Shown here piece by piece: positions 1 to 8,922 of a DNA stretch of 64,000 bases. Made by a program: the position numbers and the translations under genes. Origin of the DNA: Rhizobium sp. CSW-27 (GTDB lineage Bacteria; Pseudomonadota; Alphaproteobacteria; Rhizobiales; Rhizobiaceae); NCBI RefSeq assembly GCF_018760785.1, contig NZ_JAHHZO010000012.1, forward strand, positions 62,001 through 126,000, written 5' to 3'. The notes below the pieces were generated by a model. It worked only from the letters and a program-made list of their open reading frames with translations. It did not search any database and had not been told where the DNA came from. Positions within the stretch are counted from its first letter, which is position 1. Each line of letters begins with the position of its first letter.

Positions 1-410
1 ATCAGCCGGTGGAAGCGGCGGTTCGCCTCCTCCCAGCTGCGCACGTCGCGCGAGGCATCGCCGGCGCGGGTCGCCTCCTCGGCGGCATCGAGAATGGCGG
101 GCGTCAGGTGGGGTGCGGCGTGCTTCAGCGCCAGCACTTCCAGCGCGGCGCGCATTTCCGCCACTTCCTTGACCTCGGAGAGCTGGAAGGAGGCAACGCG
201 CACGCCGCGGCGCGGCTCGCTGACGGCAAGTCCCTGCGCCTCCAGGCGGCGAAAAGCCTCGCGCACCGGCACGTGGCTCGCCCCGAATTCCTCGGCGATG
301 TGATCCTGCCGCAGGCGCGTGCCGGGCGCGATCACGCCCGCGACGATCCGGTCGGCGAGTGTGCGGCTGATGCGAACCGCCAGCGTCTCTTCTTTCTTTG
401 CAGCGCTCAT
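1..410 (-). CDS. GntR-family (FCD-type) transcriptional regulator, C-terminus cut by window edge
   Basis: The minus strand is open from an ATG at 410 to the window edge (about 136 residues, no stop reached). It begins MSAAKKEETLAVRISRTL. Residues about 8-72 read as a GntR winged helix-turn-helix (LADRIVAGVIAPGTRLRQ, then HVPVREAFRRLEAQG), followed by the start of an FCD ligand-binding region (EVAEMRAALEVLALK). FCD regulators usually respond to organic or amino acids. It lies 49 bp downstream of the last permease of the hydantoinase/ABC cluster in the same direction, so it probably belongs to that operon and controls it. That role is inferred from position. Confidence 0.88.
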   Translation of the reverse strand, partial: MSAAKKEETLAVRISRTLADRIVAGVIAPGTRLRQDHIAEEFGASHVPVREAFRRLEAQGLAVSEPRRGVRVASFQLSEVKEVAEMRAALEVLALKHAAPHLTPAILDAAEEATRAGDASRDVRSWEEANRRFHRL

Positions 411-459
411 GGCGCCTTGATAGGCCGCGCGCGGCCGCTTGTCGATTGGGCAAACCACC

Positions 460-1266
460 TCATTCGGCAGGCCCGGCGCGGCGGCGCAGCAGTGCCGGCC
501 CCGCCACCAGCGCCACACAGAGCACGGAGACAAGGAAGATCGCCCCGGACATGGCATAGATCGTCGGCGAGGCCCCGGCATTCATCTTGCCGAACAGCAC
601 CACCGGCAGCGTGTTCTGCCGCCCGGCCAGATAGAAGGCGCGGGTAAACTCGTTGAGCGACAGCAGGAAGGCGAAGATGAAGGCGCTGACGAGGCCGGGG
701 CGGATCAGCGGCAGGGTGATGTCGAGGAACTGGCGCAGCCGCCCGGCGCCGAGATCGGCCGCCGCCATCAGATAGCTGCGCTTGACCACCGACAGGCTGG
801 TCAGGATGACGATGAAGGCAAAGGGCAACGCCCAGAGCAGGTGCCCGCCGATCACCGTCAGCATCGAGGCCTTGATGCCGGCGCGCTGGAACACCGCCGA
901 GAGCGCCAGACCCTGGATGACGCCCGGCACGAACATCGGCAGAAGCACGGTGAGGAACCAGGCCGTGCGGCGCTGGTGCAGTTCCATATGCGCGAGCGCG
1001 GCGAAAAGCGCGAGCAGCGTCGCCAGAATGGCCGTCACCAGCGCAATCAGCAGCGACTGTTCGAGCGCTGCAACGAGTTGCGTCTCGCCCGACAGCGCCA
1101 GATACCATTTGACGGTGAGATCGGCGAGATGCGGCAGGCCGGGCTGCAGCGCCGGATTGAAGGAAACGCCGAGCAGATAGAGCGGCGGCGCGTAGATGAC
1201 GATCAGGCCGAGCGCCGTGATCGTCCAGATCGCCAGCCGCGACAGGGTACCTTCCGCCTGCATCAT
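460..1266 (-). CDS. ABC transporter permease, PotC-like
   Basis: This 268-aa inner-membrane permease has about six hydrophobic segments. The EAA-type cytoplasmic loop (MAAADLGAGRLRQFLDITLP, near residue 170) is the surface that docks to the ATPase. It pairs with the PotB-like permease upstream, and the two genes overlap by 4 bp. The family imports polyamines or related small cations, opines and similar compounds. The actual substrate cannot be read from the permease. Linkage to hyuA/hyuB suggests a cyclic amide or amino-acid-like nitrogen compound. Confidence 0.9.
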   Translation of the reverse strand: MMQAEGTLSRLAIWTITALGLIVIYAPPLYLLGVSFNPALQPGLPHLADLTVKWYLALSGETQLVAALEQSLLIALVTAILATLLALFAALAHMELHQRRTAWFLTVLLPMFVPGVIQGLALSAVFQRAGIKASMLTVIGGHLLWALPFAFIVILTSLSVVKRSYLMAAADLGAGRLRQFLDITLPLIRPGLVSAFIFAFLLSLNEFTRAFYLAGRQNTLPVVLFGKMNAGASPTIYAMSGAIFLVSVLCVALVAGPALLRRRAGPAE

Positions 1267-2129
1267 GCGCCGCCCTCCCCGAACAGGCGGGCAAGGCCGA
1301 AGCGCGCATTGCCGGCCAGCACCAGCCCGAAGATGACGACGAGCACCACGGTGGAAATGGCAAAGGCCAGCGGATAATTGGCAACCCGCATCACGTCGTT
1401 GATCATCACGGTCACGATGCTGGCGCCGGCGCCGCCCAGCATCTGCACCTCGGTGGAAGAACCGGCCACCATCACGAAAACGAAAAGGAAACCGGCAAAC
1501 AGGCCGGGAAAGGTCAGCGGCACAAGCACGGTGCGCAGCATGGTCCAGAAACCGGCGCCGAGATCGCGCGCCGCCTGCATCGTCACCGGATCGACGCGGC
1601 GCATCGAAAGAATGAGCGGAAAGGTGGCAAACGGCAGATAGGAGGCGACAAGGCCGATGACCACGGCGAAATCGGAAAACAGCAGCCAGTCGAGCGGTTT
1701 GGCGATCAGCCCCGCCTCGATCAGCAGCGTGTTGATGACGCCCGTGCGCCCCAGCACCAGCCGCCAGGAAAAGGAGCGGATCAGATAGGAGGTGAAGAAG
1801 GGGATGGTCATCAGCGCCAGCAGCACCAGCGACAGCCGCCGCCCGGCGAGAAAATGCACCGCATAGGCCGTCGGCCAGCCGATCAGCAGGCAGAGAAGCG
1901 CGGTGACAAGGGCTTTCGCAAGCGTGGACAGGATCACCGTCCAGCGCCCGGCATCAAGGATCGCCACATAGGCGGCAAGGCTCATGTCCGGCCGTATCCA
2001 GTAGGTCACCGGATCCCAGGACCAGAAGCTCCACACCACCACCACCATCAGCGGCACGAAACCAAGCGCCAGAATCGCCAGAAGCGGCAGGGCGGCAAGG
2101 CCGAGCGCGGGAAGGAGGCTTCGGTTCAT
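1263..2129 (-). CDS. ABC transporter permease, PotB-like
   Basis: This 288-aa permease starts at the ATG at 2129 (MNRSLLPALGLAALPLLAIL), with AAGG about 10 nt upstream. An in-frame extension to 2222 lacks hydrophobic or family-like sequence, so I reject it. The first transmembrane segment begins at about residue 8. The coupling loop near residue 180 reads MQAARDLGAGFWTMLRTVLV, which is the EAA motif. It overlaps the PotC-like gene by 4 bp, and together they form the heteromeric membrane channel of the importer. A 576-bp gap with palindromic repeats separates it from the substrate-binding protein gene. Confidence 0.9.
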   Translation of the reverse strand: MNRSLLPALGLAALPLLAILALGFVPLMVVVVWSFWSWDPVTYWIRPDMSLAAYVAILDAGRWTVILSTLAKALVTALLCLLIGWPTAYAVHFLAGRRLSLVLLALMTIPFFTSYLIRSFSWRLVLGRTGVINTLLIEAGLIAKPLDWLLFSDFAVVIGLVASYLPFATFPLILSMRRVDPVTMQAARDLGAGFWTMLRTVLVPLTFPGLFAGFLFVFVMVAGSSTEVQMLGGAGASIVTVMINDVMRVANYPLAFAISTVVLVVIFGLVLAGNARFGLARLFGEGGA

Positions 2130-2326
2130 GGGCGGCAAACCTTGCGGGCTGGAGGCGGATCGGGGCGGTTCATGGCGTGGCTTCCGGAGAGCGCTCTTGG
2201 CGCGAGGGGCTTTGGCGGGCAAGGGCTGGCGCGACGACGAAACCGGGCACGACTAGACGTCGCTTCGCGACGAACCTCCTCCGCCCTGCCGGATAGGTTT
2301 CCCCCTCTCGCACACCCCCACCGGTC

Positions 2327-2356
2327 GTCATCCTCGGGCTTGACCCGAGGATCCAG
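2327..2356. repeat. Dispersed palindromic intergenic repeat, copy 1
   Basis: The core CCTCGGGCTTGACCCGAGG occupies 2332-2350. It forms a 7-bp stem around a 5-nt loop and is flanked by GTCAT on the left and ATCCAGG on the right. The same core recurs at 2441, 18015, 21972 and 22047, always in intergenic DNA. Confidence 0.85.
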
Positions 2357-2435
2357 GGCCGCCACCATCGGGTCATTGCAGTGGCATCCGACGACACGGA
2401 CAGTAATTCATCATCTCTGCTCGTGGGCTTGACGG

Positions 2436-2469
2436 TGGATCCTCGGGTCAAGCCCGAGGATGACGACGG
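2436..2469. repeat. Dispersed palindromic intergenic repeat, copy 2 (inverted relative to copy 1)
   Basis: The core CCTCGGGTCAAGCCCGAGG is at 2441-2459, preceded by GTGGAT and followed by ATGACGACGG. This is the reverse complement of copy 1 including its flanks, so the two copies could also pair with each other across about 80 nt. Confidence 0.85.
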
Positions 2470-2705
2470 AGAGGTTCTGACCGCAAAACAAGAGCCGCCA
2501 CGCACCGGGAAGCCGTGAGGAAGCGCTGCCGCCTGCCGATCTCCCCCTTGTGGCCGGGCTTGAAGGAAGGGCAGAGACGCGCGGCTCTGCCCGGCAATCC
2601 GGCAGGACAGAGGAGGTGCCACGCGGCAGAACCCCTCGTCCATGATCACCCGTGCAAGGCGGCATCGGGAGGTTCTCCGCCCCTTGGCGAAGGCCCCGCA
2701 ACCCC

Positions 2706-3881
2706 TCACGCGTTGCGCAGCTTCTGCCACCATTCCTCATACATCTGGAAATTGTCCGGCCGGCAATTCTGCCAGTAGACCTTGCCGCCGAACTTGGCCT
2801 TCACGTGGTTGCCGAGCGCCTCGACCGCCTCCGGCTTGTAGGCCGAGGGATTCTTGCGGGCATAGGCCACGTTGTTGTCGGTCGGCACCAGATAGCCGCG
2901 CAGCTGGCCGAGTTCGCAGCCGTAGAAGCCGGCCAGCAGGCCGTTGACAAAGGCATGCGCTGCATCGGTCACGCCGCGCTCGCCGGCACCCTTCAGAAGC
3001 ACGGTGTTGTTGCCCCAGCCCTCGTAACCTTCGACGGGAGCGGCATATTCCACCTGCAGACCGCGCTTGCGGCCCTCGTAGACGATCGGCTCCCAGCCGG
3101 TCATGGCGTCGACTTCCTCGTTCGCCACCAGCTGCACGCCCTGTTCCCAGCCGTTCCAGAAGGTGCGGAACTGGCCGTCCTTCTTGTGCTTGATGAGGAA
3201 TTCCATCACGAGGCCGAGTTCGGATTCGGAGAGGTTGCCCGGATCCTTGATCGGCTGGTTTTCCGATTCCTTCAGATACATGGCGGTGAAGATCGCGCTG
3301 TTGATCCAGGCGTCTTCCATGGCGACGCGGCCCTTCAGCTTCTTGTCGAAGATCACGCCGTAGCTGTCGACCTTGCCGAGCTTGTCGGGGCGGTAGATGA
3401 TCGAGTCGGCATTGACGACGGTCGGAATGCCGTATTGCTTGCCCTCGTGGCGCAGATACGGAATGTCCTTGGCCCACTGCCACACGCTCTCGTAATTCGG
3501 GATCTTCGACAGGTCCCAGGGAATGATGGCGCCCTGGCGGGCCAGTTCCTTCTCGGCGCCGCCCTGGAAGCCGCCGACATCGAAGAGATCATTGGCATTG
3601 CCGGCCACGAGGCGGGCAATGACCGGGCCGACATCGTTGCCGTTGTCGGTGAATTCCGGCATCACGCCCGTCTGCTTTGCAAATTCCTGCCATTTGTCGG
3701 CAATGTCGAGCGTTGCAGTGGCCCAGAAGGCGACGCTGCCGGTGCCGGCCGCGCGTGCCGCGGGCGCTGCGAGGCCGGAAAGCGTCGCAGCGGCCGTGCC
3801 GGCCCCCATCAGCTTCAGGAGATCGCGCCGCCCCAGATTGCTGACCAGCGCCGAAGAGGGTGTTTTCAAAATGTCTCTCAT
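2706..3881 (-). CDS. Periplasmic polyamine-type ABC substrate-binding protein, PotD-like
   Basis: This 391-aa type II solute-binding protein starts at the ATG at 3881, with AAGGGG 7-12 nt upstream. The upstream in-frame extension carries no signal sequence. The N-terminus has a twin-arginine signal (NLGRRDLLKLMGAG, then an Ala-rich segment ending in AARA), which suggests Tat export of the folded protein. The mature region has PotD-like blocks, including NDLFDVGGFQGGAEKELA and WEPIVYEGRKRG. It delivers ligand to the PotB/PotC-like permeases and the ATPase encoded next to it. The ligand is unknown. Confidence 0.88.
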   Translation of the reverse strand: MRDILKTPSSALVSNLGRRDLLKLMGAGTAAATLSGLAAPAARAAGTGSVAFWATATLDIADKWQEFAKQTGVMPEFTDNGNDVGPVIARLVAGNANDLFDVGGFQGGAEKELARQGAIIPWDLSKIPNYESVWQWAKDIPYLRHEGKQYGIPTVVNADSIIYRPDKLGKVDSYGVIFDKKLKGRVAMEDAWINSAIFTAMYLKESENQPIKDPGNLSESELGLVMEFLIKHKKDGQFRTFWNGWEQGVQLVANEEVDAMTGWEPIVYEGRKRGLQVEYAAPVEGYEGWGNNTVLLKGAGERGVTDAAHAFVNGLLAGFYGCELGQLRGYLVPTDNNVAYARKNPSAYKPEAVEALGNHVKAKFGGKVYWQNCRPDNFQMYEEWWQKLRNA

Positions 3882-3940
3882 GTCATTCCCCTTTTTTATC
3901 AACCAAGGATCAGGGGCATGGCGCCCCCGGCAATGAAAGG

Positions 3941-5035
3941 TCACGCGGCGGCAGGAAGCCCCGCATTGGAAATCAGCATGGCGCCACCCGGCTTCAGCCC
4001 CACCGAAACGAGATCGCCCGGAGCCGGAACCGGCTGGTCAGCCTCCAGCGACACGACCACCCGCTGCCCGTCGGCAAAGGCAAGCGTCACATCGTGATGG
4101 AGACCGCGATAGCGGGTTTCCACCACCTTGAGGCGCAAGGCAAGCGCATTTTTCAACTCGATTTCAGAATGTGGGTGAAGAAGCAGCCGGTCCGGTCGCA
4201 GGGCAACGACGCTCTCCGCCGGCTCCGCGGGTCCGCCGATCCGGACCGGCACTTTCTCACCCGCAATCAGGGCATGGGTTGCATCGCCCTCGCGGATAAC
4301 ACCCTGATGCGTCAGCAGCGTGTCGATGCCGACGAAGCGCGCCACGAAGGCATTGGCCGGCGCCTCGAAGAAGCGCGCCGGGGCGTCGATCTGCTCCAGC
4401 CGGCCGCGATGCATCACGGCCATGCGGTCGGAAAGGCTGAGTGCCTCGTCCTGGTTATGCGTCACCAGAATGAAGGTGGCGCCGGTGCGCTTGTGCAGCC
4501 GGCCGAATTCGTCGCGCATCTGCTGGCGAAGCCGCTCGTCAAGGCCGGTCAGCGGCTCGTCGAGCAGCAGGATGCCGGGCTCCATGACGAGCGCGCGGGC
4601 AAGCGCGACGCGCTGCCGCTGGCCGCCGGAAAGAAGGTTCACGTCCCGCGGCCCGAACCCGCCCAGTTCCACCATTTCGAGGGCGGAATCAATGCGGGCG
4701 GAAAGGGCTGCACCGCGCAGGCCCTTCAGCCGCAGCCCGTAGCCCACGTTTTCCGCCACCGTCATGTGCGGAAAGAGGCCGAGGCTCTGGAACACGGTGT
4801 TGACCGGACGGCGATTGGCCGGAATGCCCGCCATGTCGCGCCCGTCAAAGGCAATGCGCCCGCCGGTCGGCGCATCGAAGCCGCCGATCAGCTTGAGCAG
4901 CGTGCTCTTGCCGCAGCCGGACGAGCCGAGAAGGGTGAAGAACTCGCCGGCCCGGATCTCCAGCGAGACGTCGTCCACGGCCCGGACGGGGCCGAAAGCG
5001 CGCGTGACGGTCTCGATCTGGATCGATATGGCCAT
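3941..5035 (-). CDS. ABC transporter ATP-binding protein, PotA-like
   Basis: This 364-aa cytoplasmic ATPase has Walker A GSSGCGKST (37-45), Q-loop Q83, signature LSGGQRQR (135-142) and Walker B ILLLDEP (155-161), followed by a C-terminal TOBE-like regulatory domain from about residue 240. It starts 3 bp after the hyuA stop codon, which indicates translational coupling to the enzyme genes. It lies between hyuA and the potD-like gene, so one transcript probably covers hyuB-hyuA-ATPase-binding protein-permeases. Confidence 0.93.
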   Translation of the reverse strand: MAISIQIETVTRAFGPVRAVDDVSLEIRAGEFFTLLGSSGCGKSTLLKLIGGFDAPTGGRIAFDGRDMAGIPANRRPVNTVFQSLGLFPHMTVAENVGYGLRLKGLRGAALSARIDSALEMVELGGFGPRDVNLLSGGQRQRVALARALVMEPGILLLDEPLTGLDERLRQQMRDEFGRLHKRTGATFILVTHNQDEALSLSDRMAVMHRGRLEQIDAPARFFEAPANAFVARFVGIDTLLTHQGVIREGDATHALIAGEKVPVRIGGPAEPAESVVALRPDRLLLHPHSEIELKNALALRLKVVETRYRGLHHDVTLAFADGQRVVVSLEADQPVPAPGDLVSVGLKPGGAMLISNAGLPAAA

Positions 5036-5038
5036 GGA

Positions 5039-7111
5039 TCAGTGTTCTCCACCCTGTGCGTCGCCGGTCTCGCGGATGATCATGATGCCCTCCGGCGTCA
5101 GATCGAGTTGCTGGCCCCTCAGCACCAGAGTTGTGGCGGTAGATTCCTCCACAATCAATGGGCCATTGAGTGTCATCCCCTGCGTCAGTCGGCCGCGCTC
5201 CCAGACCGGGCAGGAGACCCAGCCATCCAGCCCGCCAAAATAGACGTTCCTGTGGCTGGCGGGGCGTGCATCGGCGGCATCCGGCGCCGGCTTCTGCTTC
5301 GGCACGGCAATCACCGGCCCGCTCAGCACCGCTTCCAGATGCAGCATGGTAATCTCGATCGCCGAATGCGGCAGGCGGAAGGAATAGGCCTTCTCATGCG
5401 CGGCGTGGAAGCGCTCGGCAAAGGCTTCCATGCTTTCGCCCTTCTCGTGCAGGGTGAAGACGCCATGCTCCTGGCCCCGGTAGCGCGCCTCGATGCGGTG
5501 GGTGAAGCGGATCTCGGCCTGGTCGCCCTTGGCGAAATAATCGATGGCCTCGCGCTCCAGCCCGGCAAGGCGGCTGTCGGCACCGGAGAGCGCCCCGGCA
5601 TCGAGGGCGGAAAACCAGCTGGCGCGGAAATCGGCGCGCGGTTCGGCCGCCAGCATGCCCCAGGCGGAAAAGATGCCGGGATGCAGCGGCACCACGGTGG
5701 ATTTCACCTTCAGTTCGCGCCCCAGGCTTGCGGCAAGCGCCGGGCCCGCGCCGCCGCTGATCACGAAGGCCGCATCGCGCGGATCGTGGCCGCGCTGCAC
5801 GGTGACGAGCTTCAGCGCATTGATCATGTTGGCATGGGCGATCTCGATGATCGACAACGCCGCATCCTCGATGCTCACCCCGAGCGGCTCGGCAACCGTG
5901 GCGATCGCCGCACGCGCCTTCTCCACGTCAAGCGTCATGGTGCCGCCGGCAAAGGTGGCGGGATCGAAGACACCGATCGTCACCAGCGCATCCGACATGG
6001 TCGGCTTTTCGCCGCCGCGACCGTAGCAGGCGGGGCCGGGCATGGAGCCCGCGCTTTCCGGGCCGACGGTCAGCGCACCGCGCTCGTCGATGCGGGCGAT
6101 CGAACCGCCGCCGGAGCCGATCTCGACAATGTCCACCACCGGCACCTGCACGGCATAGCCGGGATTGATGCGGCTGCGCTCCAGCCGGTATTCGGCATCC
6201 AGCGTCGGGCGGCTGTCATGGATCAGCGAGCATTTGGCGGTGGTTCCGCCGACATCGAGCGACAGCACCTCGGTTTCACCGATCAGTGCGCCGATGCGGG
6301 CTGCCCCCGCCACGCCGCCGGCGGGCCCGGATTCCACAAGCGTCAGCGGGCTCTTCACCACCTGGTCGAAGGTGGCAATCCCGCCATTCGACTGCATGGC
6401 GTAATAGGGACAGGTCAGTTCCTGGTCGGCCAGCGATTCTTCCAGCCTCTCGAAGTAATACTGGATGATCGGCTGCACATAGGCATTCATGACAACGGTA
6501 TTGGAGCGCTCGTATTCGCGCCACTGGCGCGACACTTCGTGGCTGGCGCAGATGGTGGCAAAGGGCAGCGCATCGGCAAGAATGTCGGCGCAGAGCGCCT
6601 CATGCTCCGGATTGGCATAGCTGTGCAGGAAGAGGATGGCGACCGCATCCACCTCCTCCTTCATGCAGGCGGCGATGATCGGCTTCAGGTCGTCGAGTTC
6701 CATCGGCGCCACCACCCGGCCCCTGGCATCGATGCGCTCGCGCACCTCGAAGCGCAGGTTGCGCGGCACGAAGGGTTCCGGGCTGTGGAACTGCAGATTG
6801 TAGAGATCCGGGCGATTGCCGCGGCCGATCTCCAGCACGTCGCGGAAGCCGGCGGTGGTGACGAGCGCGGTGCGCACGCCCTTGCGCTCGGTGATTGCGT
6901 TGATGACGGTCGTGCCGCCATGGGCGAAAAAGGTCACGTCGCGGCGGCGCAGGCCATCCTTGCGTTCGGCCATGGCAATGGCATCGAGCACGCCGAGCGA
7001 CTGGTCATCGACCGTCGTCAGGCTTTTGGCCGTAAACACCTCGCCGGTGCGTTCATCATAGCCGACGAGATCGGTAAAGGTTCCGCCGACATCGGTTGCA
7101 AGCCTGATCAT
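5039..7111 (-). CDS. hyuA: Hydantoinase/oxoprolinase family protein, subunit A
   Basis: This 690-aa protein matches the usual length of the HyuA/oxoprolinase A family, which contributes the ATP-binding, actin-like half of ATP-dependent cyclic-amide hydrolases such as N-methylhydantoinase and 5-oxoprolinase. It opens with the nucleotide-binding loop MIRLATDVGGTFTDLV. A second phosphate loop, SLDVGGTTAKCSLI, lies near residue 290, and SGGAGPALAASLGREL marks the C-terminal half. The start ATG at 7111 overlaps the hyuB stop (ATGA), so the two subunits are coupled. An open reading frame runs upstream to 7753, but that part is antisense-like and lies inside hyuB. The exact substrate is unknown. Confidence 0.92.
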   Translation of the reverse strand: MIRLATDVGGTFTDLVGYDERTGEVFTAKSLTTVDDQSLGVLDAIAMAERKDGLRRRDVTFFAHGGTTVINAITERKGVRTALVTTAGFRDVLEIGRGNRPDLYNLQFHSPEPFVPRNLRFEVRERIDARGRVVAPMELDDLKPIIAACMKEEVDAVAILFLHSYANPEHEALCADILADALPFATICASHEVSRQWREYERSNTVVMNAYVQPIIQYYFERLEESLADQELTCPYYAMQSNGGIATFDQVVKSPLTLVESGPAGGVAGAARIGALIGETEVLSLDVGGTTAKCSLIHDSRPTLDAEYRLERSRINPGYAVQVPVVDIVEIGSGGGSIARIDERGALTVGPESAGSMPGPACYGRGGEKPTMSDALVTIGVFDPATFAGGTMTLDVEKARAAIATVAEPLGVSIEDAALSIIEIAHANMINALKLVTVQRGHDPRDAAFVISGGAGPALAASLGRELKVKSTVVPLHPGIFSAWGMLAAEPRADFRASWFSALDAGALSGADSRLAGLEREAIDYFAKGDQAEIRFTHRIEARYRGQEHGVFTLHEKGESMEAFAERFHAAHEKAYSFRLPHSAIEITMLHLEAVLSGPVIAVPKQKPAPDAADARPASHRNVYFGGLDGWVSCPVWERGRLTQGMTLNGPLIVEESTATTLVLRGQQLDLTPEGIMIIRETGDAQGGEH

Positions 7112-8799
7112 GGGGTCTCTCCCTGATAGCCGTAGATGTGCCGTGCCGCCGCCTCGGTCAGCAGGCCATGGGTGATATCGCGTTTCACAAGATCGGTTTC
7201 GCGCTCGGCCGGCGGTCCCCAGCCGCCGCCGCCGCCGGTGACGATGCGCACCACGTCGCCCTGCGTCAGCGGAATATGCGGCTCGCGGGCGAGATGGCGC
7301 GGGTCGGAGCCATTGGCGGGCAGGATCTCCAGCCGGTTCGGCGATCCGTCGGCGCCGCCATCGATGCCCCAGGGCGCGGTCTCGGTGCGGCCGAAGCTGC
7401 AATAGGCCGACGCGGTTTCGCCCAGAATCTCGTATTCGCGGATGATGCCGAAGCCGCCGCGCCGGCGCCCCGCGCCGACCCCGCCCTCGACGTTCAGCGC
7501 ATAGCGGCGCACCCGCACCGGAAAGCGCGCCTCGATGGCTTCCACCGAATAGTTGTAGGTGTCGCCATCGGTCAGCGCGATCAGCGCATTGGCGCCGTCG
7601 CGCGCCTGGCTTGCGCCCCAGCCGCCATGCTGCGGCTCGATATGGATGAAGGGCTGGCCGGCCTCGTCCGTGCCGGAGATATAGACGACACAGAGGCTGG
7701 AATAGGAGCCGGCGGAAAACCGCGACGGCATCAGCGGCGCCAGCGCCTTCCACACCAGTTCGGAGGCATGCACCGAGCCTTCGTAATACCAGCCGGTCGG
7801 CGCCGGCTTTTCGGCGGTAAACAGCGTGCCGGGCGGCGCAATTACCGTCAGCGGCCGGAACCAGCCCTCATTGGAGGGCGCCTGCGGGCCAACCAGCGCC
7901 TTGACAATGGTGCGCACCGCCGATTGAAGCGCGCCGCGCGCGCAGTTGATCGGCCCGGCCACCGAAGGCGGGCAGCCGGTGAAATCGGCGGTAATGCTGT
8001 CGCCGGCAATCGTTACCGAAACCCGGACCGGGATCGGGTCTGCGCTCACGCCATCGCCGTCGATCACGTCCTCGGCGCTGTAGGTGCCATCCGGCAGGGC
8101 GGCGATTGCCGCGCGGCTCAGCCTCTCGCTGGCGGCCAGCAGGTTTTCGAAGGCATTGCCAAGCGTTTCCGCCCCGTATTTGCCGGCGATCTCGCCGATG
8201 CGGCGCGCCGCCACCCGCACGGTCGCCATCTGCGCGGTGAGGTCGCCGAGCGCAATCTCCGGCAGGCGAACGTTTTCGCGGATGATCGCCAGAATATCGT
8301 CGCAGAAGCGGTCGCCACGGGCAATCCGGACACCCGGCAGGCGCAACCCCTCCTGGAAGACGGAGGTGGCATTCGGCGCGAGACTTCCCGGCACGGAGCC
8401 GCCGACATCGAGATAATGCGCCACGTTGATGGCATGGGCGAGAAGCCGCCCCTCGTAAAAGATCGGCTTGACCACGGCAAAGTCGCAGGCATGCGTGCCG
8501 CCGGCGTAAGGGTCATTGGTGAGCAGCACGTCGCCCTCGGCAAGATCGGCGCCGAAGCGGGCGAGAAGGCCCTTCACCTGCGTGCCGAAGGTGCCGGTAA
8601 ACAGCGTGATGCCGTTCATCTGCGCCACCAGCTCGCCCTCGGCGGTCAGCACCCCGCAGGCAAAGTCCAGCACCTCGTAGATCACCGGGCTCATGCTGGT
8701 GCGGGCCATGACGATGCCCATCTCGTCCACGGTCGCGAGCAGCTTGCCCTCGATGATCTCCTGCGTCACGGGATCGACATAACCGCCGGTTGCCAGCAT
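7108..8799 (-). CDS. hyuB: Hydantoinase/oxoprolinase family protein, subunit B
   Basis: This 563-aa partner subunit of HyuA opens VDPVTQEIIEGKLLATVDEM, followed by the family block ARTSMSPVIYEVLDFACGVL. Further family signatures are LLTNDPYAGGTHACDF (near residue 95), GGWGASQARDGANALI and the glycine-rich GGGGGWGPPAERETD near the C-terminus. Together with HyuA it should hydrolyse a five-membered cyclic amide with ATP. It is the first gene of the catabolic-transport operon, 123 bp downstream of the MalT-type regulator gene on the same strand. Confidence 0.92.
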   Translation of the reverse strand: MLATGGYVDPVTQEIIEGKLLATVDEMGIVMARTSMSPVIYEVLDFACGVLTAEGELVAQMNGITLFTGTFGTQVKGLLARFGADLAEGDVLLTNDPYAGGTHACDFAVVKPIFYEGRLLAHAINVAHYLDVGGSVPGSLAPNATSVFQEGLRLPGVRIARGDRFCDDILAIIRENVRLPEIALGDLTAQMATVRVAARRIGEIAGKYGAETLGNAFENLLAASERLSRAAIAALPDGTYSAEDVIDGDGVSADPIPVRVSVTIAGDSITADFTGCPPSVAGPINCARGALQSAVRTIVKALVGPQAPSNEGWFRPLTVIAPPGTLFTAEKPAPTGWYYEGSVHASELVWKALAPLMPSRFSAGSYSSLCVVYISGTDEAGQPFIHIEPQHGGWGASQARDGANALIALTDGDTYNYSVEAIEARFPVRVRRYALNVEGGVGAGRRRGGFGIIREYEILGETASAYCSFGRTETAPWGIDGGADGSPNRLEILPANGSDPRHLAREPHIPLTQGDVVRIVTGGGGGWGPPAERETDLVKRDITHGLLTEAAARHIYGYQGETP

Positions 8800-8899
8800 G
8801 CTTCGCCTGCCCTTTGCCTTTTCTGCACGGCAGGGATGCTAAGGCGCAATGGCATGGCGTGAACAGCCTGCCAAAAGGGTAGGCCATCCCTCCACCCGC

Positions 8900-8917
8900 C
8901 CCACCCGTTCGGGTGGG
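8900..8917 (-). terminator. Hairpin just downstream of the MalT-type regulator gene
   Basis: CCCACCCG-TT-CGGGTGGG forms an uninterrupted GC-rich stem 6 bp beyond the stop codon. No U-tract follows on the minus strand, so it may be a processing or pausing hairpin and not a full intrinsic terminator. Confidence 0.45.
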
Positions 8918-8922
8918 TTGCA

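Larger units (their letters stand above)
2130..2705. other. Intergenic region carrying a pair of inverted palindromic repeats
   Basis: This 576-bp gap lies inside the PotDB operon. I see no gene in it. It holds two copies of the dispersed palindrome at 2327-2356 and 2436-2469, in opposite orientation. A degenerate third copy sits at about 2415-2442 (TCGTGGGCTTGACGGTGGAT). The length is unusual within an ABC operon and may set the ratio of binding protein to permease. Confidence 0.6.

Noticed and set aside
3860..7126. A 1088-residue plus-strand open frame
   Set aside because: It is antisense to the PotA-like gene and hyuA. Its translation is Arg/His/Gly-rich with no domain, as expected for the mirror frame of high-GC coding DNA.
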